NCBI GenBank assembly: GCA_005888745.1
Contig: VBBS01000028.1
Coordinates: forward strand, 174,375 to 238,374
Origin: Candidatus Bathyarchaeota archaeon
Lineage (GTDB): Archaea; Thermoproteota; Bathyarchaeia; 40CM-2-53-6
Reading direction: 5' to 3'
Length of the DNA: 64,000 nucleotides
Of this stretch, positions 60,120 to 64,000 are shown piece by piece. The position numbers and the translations under genes were made by a program. Within the stretch, counting starts at the first letter, position 1. Each line of letters starts with the position of its first letter. The notes beneath the pieces are model-generated. The model had not been told where the DNA came from. It searched no databases and saw nothing but the letters and a program-made list of their open reading frames with translations.

Positions 60120-60947
60120 TCAGGTAAAAAACGGTCCTAGAATCATAGGGAGCAATCCGAGTCCAATCGGGATCAAGAGTCCAGGGGCTCTTGTTCGTCG
60201 TCTTGTAATCTCGAACGTTGCCAGGGCCCCGATGAGTACAAGAATCCCAGCTTCAACTGCGCCATATACGCCCAGGATTTTCAGCGAAGCGGTTACTAAG
60301 ATTGCATAGGCCAAGAAATCCCCCAGCCCGACAAGATATTCCTCCATTGGAAGGGTTGCGACTGAGACCATTTTCTCGTAACTAATCTTTCCCACAACGC
60401 TTGTCAAGATATTTGTTTCGACGACAAATACATCTACCACTGTTAGCATTATGAGAAAAACCATAGAATACAAAGTTGGGAATGCCGTGCCCATAAGTGA
60501 TCCTAATAGCGTGGCCGATCCAATCATCAGTATGTTCGTTTTCCTTTGCGAAAGATTACCAAAGTATCCGCGGAAAGACCAGTTGAGACCCAGATAGCCC
60601 AACGGCAGGGCTGCAAGGAAGAGGATTGGGGTTGTCCGAGAGGCTTGAAGCCATACCTTCAGTAGGACTAGGCCTGAAATTGTCCCGGCTACGGTTACAC
60701 CGGCAACAATGACTCGTGCGGCCTTCTCTGGATGCCGTTTCAAACCGTAGAACAACAATGCCAGCAGCGCCAAGGTAAAGAGTCCAGCCGTTAGGACGTC
60801 AAAATCTCCGGTCTCTGGTCCGGTCGAGAAGCCGGCCGCACGCCCATATAACGCGGCCATTCCCGAAATAATCGCTAACGCAAGGGGTACCGTTAAGAAC
60901 GCAACGTCTCTCGCGCTGATAAATCGTTTCTTAGAGCCTTCGTTCAT
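60120..60947 (-). CDS. Presenilin/signal-peptide-peptidase-like intramembrane aspartyl protease
   Basis: 275 residues, about nine membrane helices. The two catalytic aspartates are recognisable: D172 in LTVVDVFVVETN and D210 in YLVGLGDFLAYA (the GLGD motif). The PAL motif is represented by APGLLIP near 254-260, so it is altered. Archaeal homologues cleave membrane-embedded helices. It precedes a small membrane protein in an apparent operon, and a site-2-type protease gene lies 1.2 kb away. Confidence 0.8.
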   Translation of the reverse strand: MNEGSKKRFISARDVAFLTVPLALAIISGMAALYGRAAGFSTGPETGDFDVLTAGLFTLALLALLFYGLKRHPEKAARVIVAGVTVAGTISGLVLLKVWLQASRTTPILFLAALPLGYLGLNWSFRGYFGNLSQRKTNILMIGSATLLGSLMGTAFPTLYSMVFLIMLTVVDVFVVETNILTSVVGKISYEKMVSVATLPMEEYLVGLGDFLAYAILVTASLKILGVYGAVEAGILVLIGALATFEITRRRTRAPGLLIPIGLGLLPMILGPFFT

Positions 60948-61094
60948 TTATCCCGGAAATCTAGATGGTAGGTTTCCAGCTCATAAAGACAGAGGTCGTA
61001 AAAGGAAAGTTGAGCCTTCCACGAACCTTATGATGTCGAATAGGACAGTTTTGTAAAGACGAACGTAAGGAGGTAGTTTTGGACTAGCAGCGGC

Positions 61095-61628
61095 CTACGG
61101 TACTTTCCAAGTCACATCGAGACCTTCCACATTGGTCGCCACGTACGAGGAAGATCCAGCGGCCTTGACGGAGGCATGGATATCGATCGTCAAGTGGTAT
61201 ATCCCAGAAGCGCGCACCCCTTGGTCAACGGACAAGTAAAGAGTATGTGTTCTGTTTCCTACGGCGACTACGGTTAATTGTTGCATTGGTAAGTCTTGAC
61301 TTCCACTTGGACCGGTTAGCCTGAAGGTGAAGTTGAGATCGACTGTTCCTTGGCTTGCATTGACCGCGTTGTCCGTGGTCCTGAACCATCCTGCAGGTCT
61401 AGTGCTGAAGTAATACTCGTAGACTGATATCGATGAGGTAGAATTCGTTGTAATAGGGTGGTCGTCGCTCTGTCTGGCTATTGAAAGCGATGAAGAGTCT
61501 GACGCCTCATTGAACGTAATTTTCGTGACAGGAACTGTAACATTGCCCGCGAGGGCAACGGGTGTTATCAGTATAGCGGCTGCAGCGATTACAATTACGG
61601 TTATTACCGCCAACATTACTCTCTTCAT
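61095..61628 (-). CDS. Secreted or anchored protein of unknown function
   Basis: 177 residues. N-terminal signal/anchor VMLAVITVIVIAAAAILIT, then a single beta-rich extracellular domain (VPVTKITFNEASDSSSLSIA, GTVDLNFTFRLTGPSG, IYHLTIDIHASVKAAG) ending LDVTWKVP. No cysteines and no enzyme motif; it resembles a small immunoglobulin-like surface domain. It stands alone, 147 nt from the presenilin-like gene. Confidence 0.7.
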   Translation of the reverse strand: MKRVMLAVITVIVIAAAAILITPVALAGNVTVPVTKITFNEASDSSSLSIARQSDDHPITTNSTSSISVYEYYFSTRPAGWFRTTDNAVNASQGTVDLNFTFRLTGPSGSQDLPMQQLTVVAVGNRTHTLYLSVDQGVRASGIYHLTIDIHASVKAAGSSSYVATNVEGLDVTWKVP

Positions 61629-62125
61629 ATTGTACCTACACGCCTCCGAACATGTATTCTTGGGTACCGCCTTCGAGGCTATAGGGTTTGCTCACATAGC
61701 CGAACGACATCTAATCAGAACTTAGCCAGGCCGAGGGAAAAGCAGGACTAAGATCTCAGAAGGAACTCCCCTTCGTACCCGGTGTACTGCCCTTTTCCTG
61801 GGGCGTTCAAATATCTCTTCGACATTGAGGCAGCACTCTCAAGAATATCCCTTTTTCGCTCCTGGTCTGCTGTTTGGGATCCAAAAGAAACGAAGTTCCC
61901 GACCTATTTCTCGAAACCGAGGGTTGAGAGACCCCGATTAGCCCTTTGAAACGGTTCTTCCCTTGGATCGTTCATACGTGACACTTGGCCGTATGCTAGC
62001 GCTGAAAGGAACGAGTTCACGACAGACGAATCGTGGCACTTTAGTCAACATTGCTTGTTCGAGCTTGGGAGGCAGCCCGCCGACCTCTCTAGAGAAGCAA
62101 AACGAAATATCGAGATCGAAGTCTC
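61629..62125. other. Intergenic stretch, no gene seen
   Basis: About 500 bases between the divergent secreted protein and the M50 protease. A frame at 61963-62265 is low in hydrophobic content, runs into the protease gene and has no recognisable domain. I find no tRNA cloverleaf or clear SRP/RNase P signature. The stretch near 61795-61860 is pyrimidine-rich. Confidence 0.4.
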
Positions 62126-62788
62126 TTGATTATGGTCCCCAAGACAGTGTCGTCTCATTTCAGTCCTGGAGAAGTCCTTTCCATCATCGTTGCGTGGTTG
62201 GTCCTCTCAGCTTCAATCACATACAAGAACCTTGTAGGACTCGTGATAGGAACGGGCAGTCTTGATGTTGTGATCGCCGGCTTCGTCGCCACCGCGACTG
62301 GATTCATCCTCCACGAGATAGGACACAAGTTTGTCGCGGTAAGACGAGGATATCTCGCCCATTTCCGTCTCTGGATTTGGGGACTCGTACTCACCATATC
62401 GATCGTAACCCTCTCGGGCGGAGGACTCGTCTTCGGCGCTCCCGGGGCCGTTTACATTTCCCCTTCTGCAGCAAGCTTCTACGGGTTCGATTCGACTCGA
62501 CGAAGTAGTGATACCGAAGAGGACAATATGATAATCTCAGCAGCGGGGCCGAGCATCAATCTCGCTTTCGCCATTGGTTTCTTGGTTCTGCTATTTTCCG
62601 TTCCAGCCGGTTTCTTCAATACGGTTGCCTTTTTCGGGCTCTTGCTTAATGTGGGACTTGGATCCTTTAACATGCTTCCTGTTCCTCCACTGGATGGCTC
62701 CAAGATATTCCGCGAGAGCATTCCAATTGCGCTAGCGATAGCGCTTCCTCTATGGGCGATGTTCATAACCTTCAAGTTTATCATATAG
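62126..62788 (+). CDS. Site-2-protease-type zinc metallopeptidase (M50)
   Basis: 220 residues, five to six membrane helices. The zinc site is ILHEIGHKFVAVRRG (HExxH) and the third ligand is in FNMLPVPPLDGSK (NxxPxPPLDG). Cleaves membrane proteins within the bilayer, often to release regulators. No PDZ or CBS domain is fused. TTG 62126 or ATG 62132 start. It is convergent with the acetyl-CoA synthetase gene (20 nt apart). Confidence 0.92.
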   Translation: MIMVPKTVSSHFSPGEVLSIIVAWLVLSASITYKNLVGLVIGTGSLDVVIAGFVATATGFILHEIGHKFVAVRRGYLAHFRLWIWGLVLTISIVTLSGGGLVFGAPGAVYISPSAASFYGFDSTRRSSDTEEDNMIISAAGPSINLAFAIGFLVLLFSVPAGFFNTVAFFGLLLNVGLGSFNMLPVPPLDGSKIFRESIPIALAIALPLWAMFITFKFII

Positions 62789-62808
62789 CTCTCGCCTCAA
62801 AAACCTCG

Positions 62809-64000
62809 TTAGGAGGACTTGGTCGACTTCTCCGCAACCCGAAGAGCCTCGATAGCCTCCCGGATTTCGTCCACTGAGGCGCCATCCTCAAGCGTCGAGA
62901 GGTCCCCGATCGGACCTCCCGCGGCGACGGCTTTGATGACTCGTCGCATGATCTTGCCGCTCCTCGTCTTTGGGAGCAGCCGAGCGAAGTAGATAGATTC
63001 GGGGGTTGCGATGGGACCGATCATCCTCCGGACATGTTGCTTCAGTTCCTCAGAGAGATGGTTGGAGGGGTTAGCCACCTTTCTTAGGGTCACAAAGGCA
63101 ACGATGGTTTCGCCTTTCACCGGATCCGGTTTGCCCGCGACTGCCGCCTCGGCCACGGATGGATGGCTGACAAGCGCGTCTTCCACCTCTCTTGTTCCAA
63201 GCCGATGACCAGCCACCTTGATTACTTCGTCCGCTCGTCCTAGAAGCCAGAAGTAGCCTTCCGCATCACGTAGTGCGTAGTCCCCTGGATAATAGAACCC
63301 CGGAAATCGTGTCCAGTAGACCTCACGATATCGCTCCGAGTCATTGTAGAGCGTCATGAACATACCAGGCCAAGGTCTCTTGATGACTAGGAATCCCTTC
63401 TCGCTAGGTGGTAGGGGGTTGCCCTTCTCATCGACGACATCCGCCTCTATACCGGGCAGCGGAAACGTGGCAGAGCCAGCCTTCAACGGAACCAGCCCCA
63501 GACGAGGGCTCGGCGAGATCATGATCCCGCCAGTCTCAGTCTGCCACCAAGTATCAACGATGGGACAGCGGCCCTGGCCTATCACATCAAAGTACCATTG
63601 CCAGGCAGCGGGATTGATAGGTTCGCCGACCGACCCTAGCAGGCGCAAGCTATCAAGATCATGTTGCCCGGGGAGCTTGTCTCCATATCGCATCAGCGAA
63701 CGGATTGCAGTTGGTGCAGTGTAAAGAATCGAAACCCTGTAACGTTCCACTATGTCCCACCATCTATCGGGTTCCGGATAATCCAGCGCCCCTTCGTACA
63801 TCACTGAAGTGAGACCATGCATCAACGGAGCAAACACAACGTACGTGTGCCCCGTGACCCATCCTATGTCAGCAGTGCACCAGTAAATGTCATCATCTTT
63901 CGCATCGAACACCCATTCCTGGGTGGCATACGCGAACACAAGATAGCCGGCGGTGCTGTGAGCAACGCCTTTCGGCTTACCCGTCGTCCCTGAAGTGTAG
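62809..64000 (-). CDS. acs: Acetyl-CoA synthetase, C-terminal part (5' end outside window)
   Basis: Makes acetyl-CoA from acetate, ATP and CoA. The window ends inside the P-loop-like [12 protein letters not shown] motif, so about 397 C-terminal residues are present. [56 protein letters not shown] and the catalytic-lysine motif [13 protein letters not shown] are clear. The lysine is the usual site of acetylation control. Full length would be about 630-650. Confidence 0.95.
   Translation of the reverse strand, partial: YTSGTTGKPKGVAHSTAGYLVFAYATQEWVFDAKDDDIYWCTADIGWVTGHTYVVFAPLMHGLTSVMYEGALDYPEPDRWWDIVERYRVSILYTAPTAIRSLMRYGDKLPGQHDLDSLRLLGSVGEPINPAAWQWYFDVIGQGRCPIVDTWWQTETGGIMISPSPRLGLVPLKAGSATFPLPGIEADVVDEKGNPLPPSEKGFLVIKRPWPGMFMTLYNDSERYREVYWTRFPGFYYPGDYALRDAEGYFWLLGRADEVIKVAGHRLGTREVEDALVSHPSVAEAAVAGKPDPVKGETIVAFVTLRKVANPSNHLSEELKQHVRRMIGPIATPESIYFARLLPKTRSGKIMRRVIKAVAAGGPIGDLSTLEDGASVDEIREAIEALRVAEKSTKSS

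Noticed and set aside
61963-62265. 100-codon plus-strand frame before the M50 protease.
   Set aside because: Runs 140 bases into the protease gene in another frame and has no domain-like content.
1-64000. CRISPR arrays, rRNA genes, insertion sequences.
   Set aside because: No regularly spaced repeats, no rRNA-like stretches and no transposase or integrase frames were seen.

Overview
The window is 64 kb of a compact archaeal chromosome. Archaeal and eukaryote-type information-processing genes dominate: ribosomal proteins eS1, uS15, eS31, eL8 (L7Ae), eS28, eL24, eS6, eS24, eL15 and eL43; aIF2-gamma and aIF5B; Rpo7 and Spt4; KEOPS subunits; proteasome alpha; SBDS; the exosome core; prefoldin beta; Pth2; and G1P-type lipid genes. 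Domains resembling TackOD1 and NitrOD5, together with many KaiC-like ATPases, point to the TACK group, perhaps a Thaumarchaeota/Bathyarchaeia relative. That placement is inference. No rRNA gene, convincing tRNA gene or CRISPR array was seen.

Layout. 0-3 kb: lipid and mevalonate genes (partial egsA, phosphomevalonate-type decarboxylase) and glutamyl-tRNA synthetase. 3-5.5 kb: an accessory patch with a secreted protein, a frameshifted bacterial-type epimerase and a 24-codon relic of a second gltX 3' end. 5.6-13.6 kb: metabolic and accessory genes, including a divergent carotenoid hydratase-like/TetR pair that share a perfect palindromic operator, each carrying one frameshift. 13.6-21.9 kb: a minus-strand run of GlmU-like, GlmM, eS1, Pcc1, RecJ-like, uS15, PIN nuclease, aIF2-gamma and a DHFR-family protein. 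22-23.6 kb: bacterial-type accessory genes (Tag, ArsR + SRPBCC). 23.6-31 kb: a plus-strand translation/transcription block (Kae1, Bud32, HAM1, Rpo7, Spt4, L7Ae, S28e, L24e, NDK, aIF5B, S6e, S24e). 31-37 kb: YchF, F420-dependent NADP reductase-like, malic enzyme, L15e, GGPP synthase and isopentenyl phosphate kinase. 37-44 kb: a signalling island of winged-helix proteins, three KaiC-like ATPases, a TackOD1-like zinc protein, an AbrB-like protein, a membrane protein with MEDS- and DUF835-like domains, and a NitrOD5-like protein. 44-50.7 kb: proteasome alpha, SBDS, Rrp4/41/42, L37Ae, a second Pcc1, prefoldin beta and a DHH phosphoesterase. 50.8-53.2 kb: an ECF energizing module. 53.5-59.7 kb: a peptide-type ABC transporter divergent from its binding protein. 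59.7-64 kb: presenilin-like and site-2 proteases, secreted proteins and a partial acetyl-CoA synthetase.

The most unexpected observation is start-codon use. Several genes have no ATG, GTG or TTG in frame upstream of an indispensable N-terminal motif. They instead carry ACG, CTG or ATC exactly where the initiator should lie, often behind a good Shine-Dalgarno sequence or inside a CTGA overlap with the upstream stop. They are aIF2-gamma (CTG), L24e (ACG), the NADP-F420 reductase (ACG), EcfA2 (CTG), the DHFR-family protein (ATC) and possibly NDK (CTG). Other notable points are a circularly permuted family-5 solute-binding protein, the gltX 3' relic flanking an inserted segment, the KaiC/TackOD1/NitrOD5 island, and co-occurrence of an MDD-family decarboxylase with isopentenyl phosphate kinase.
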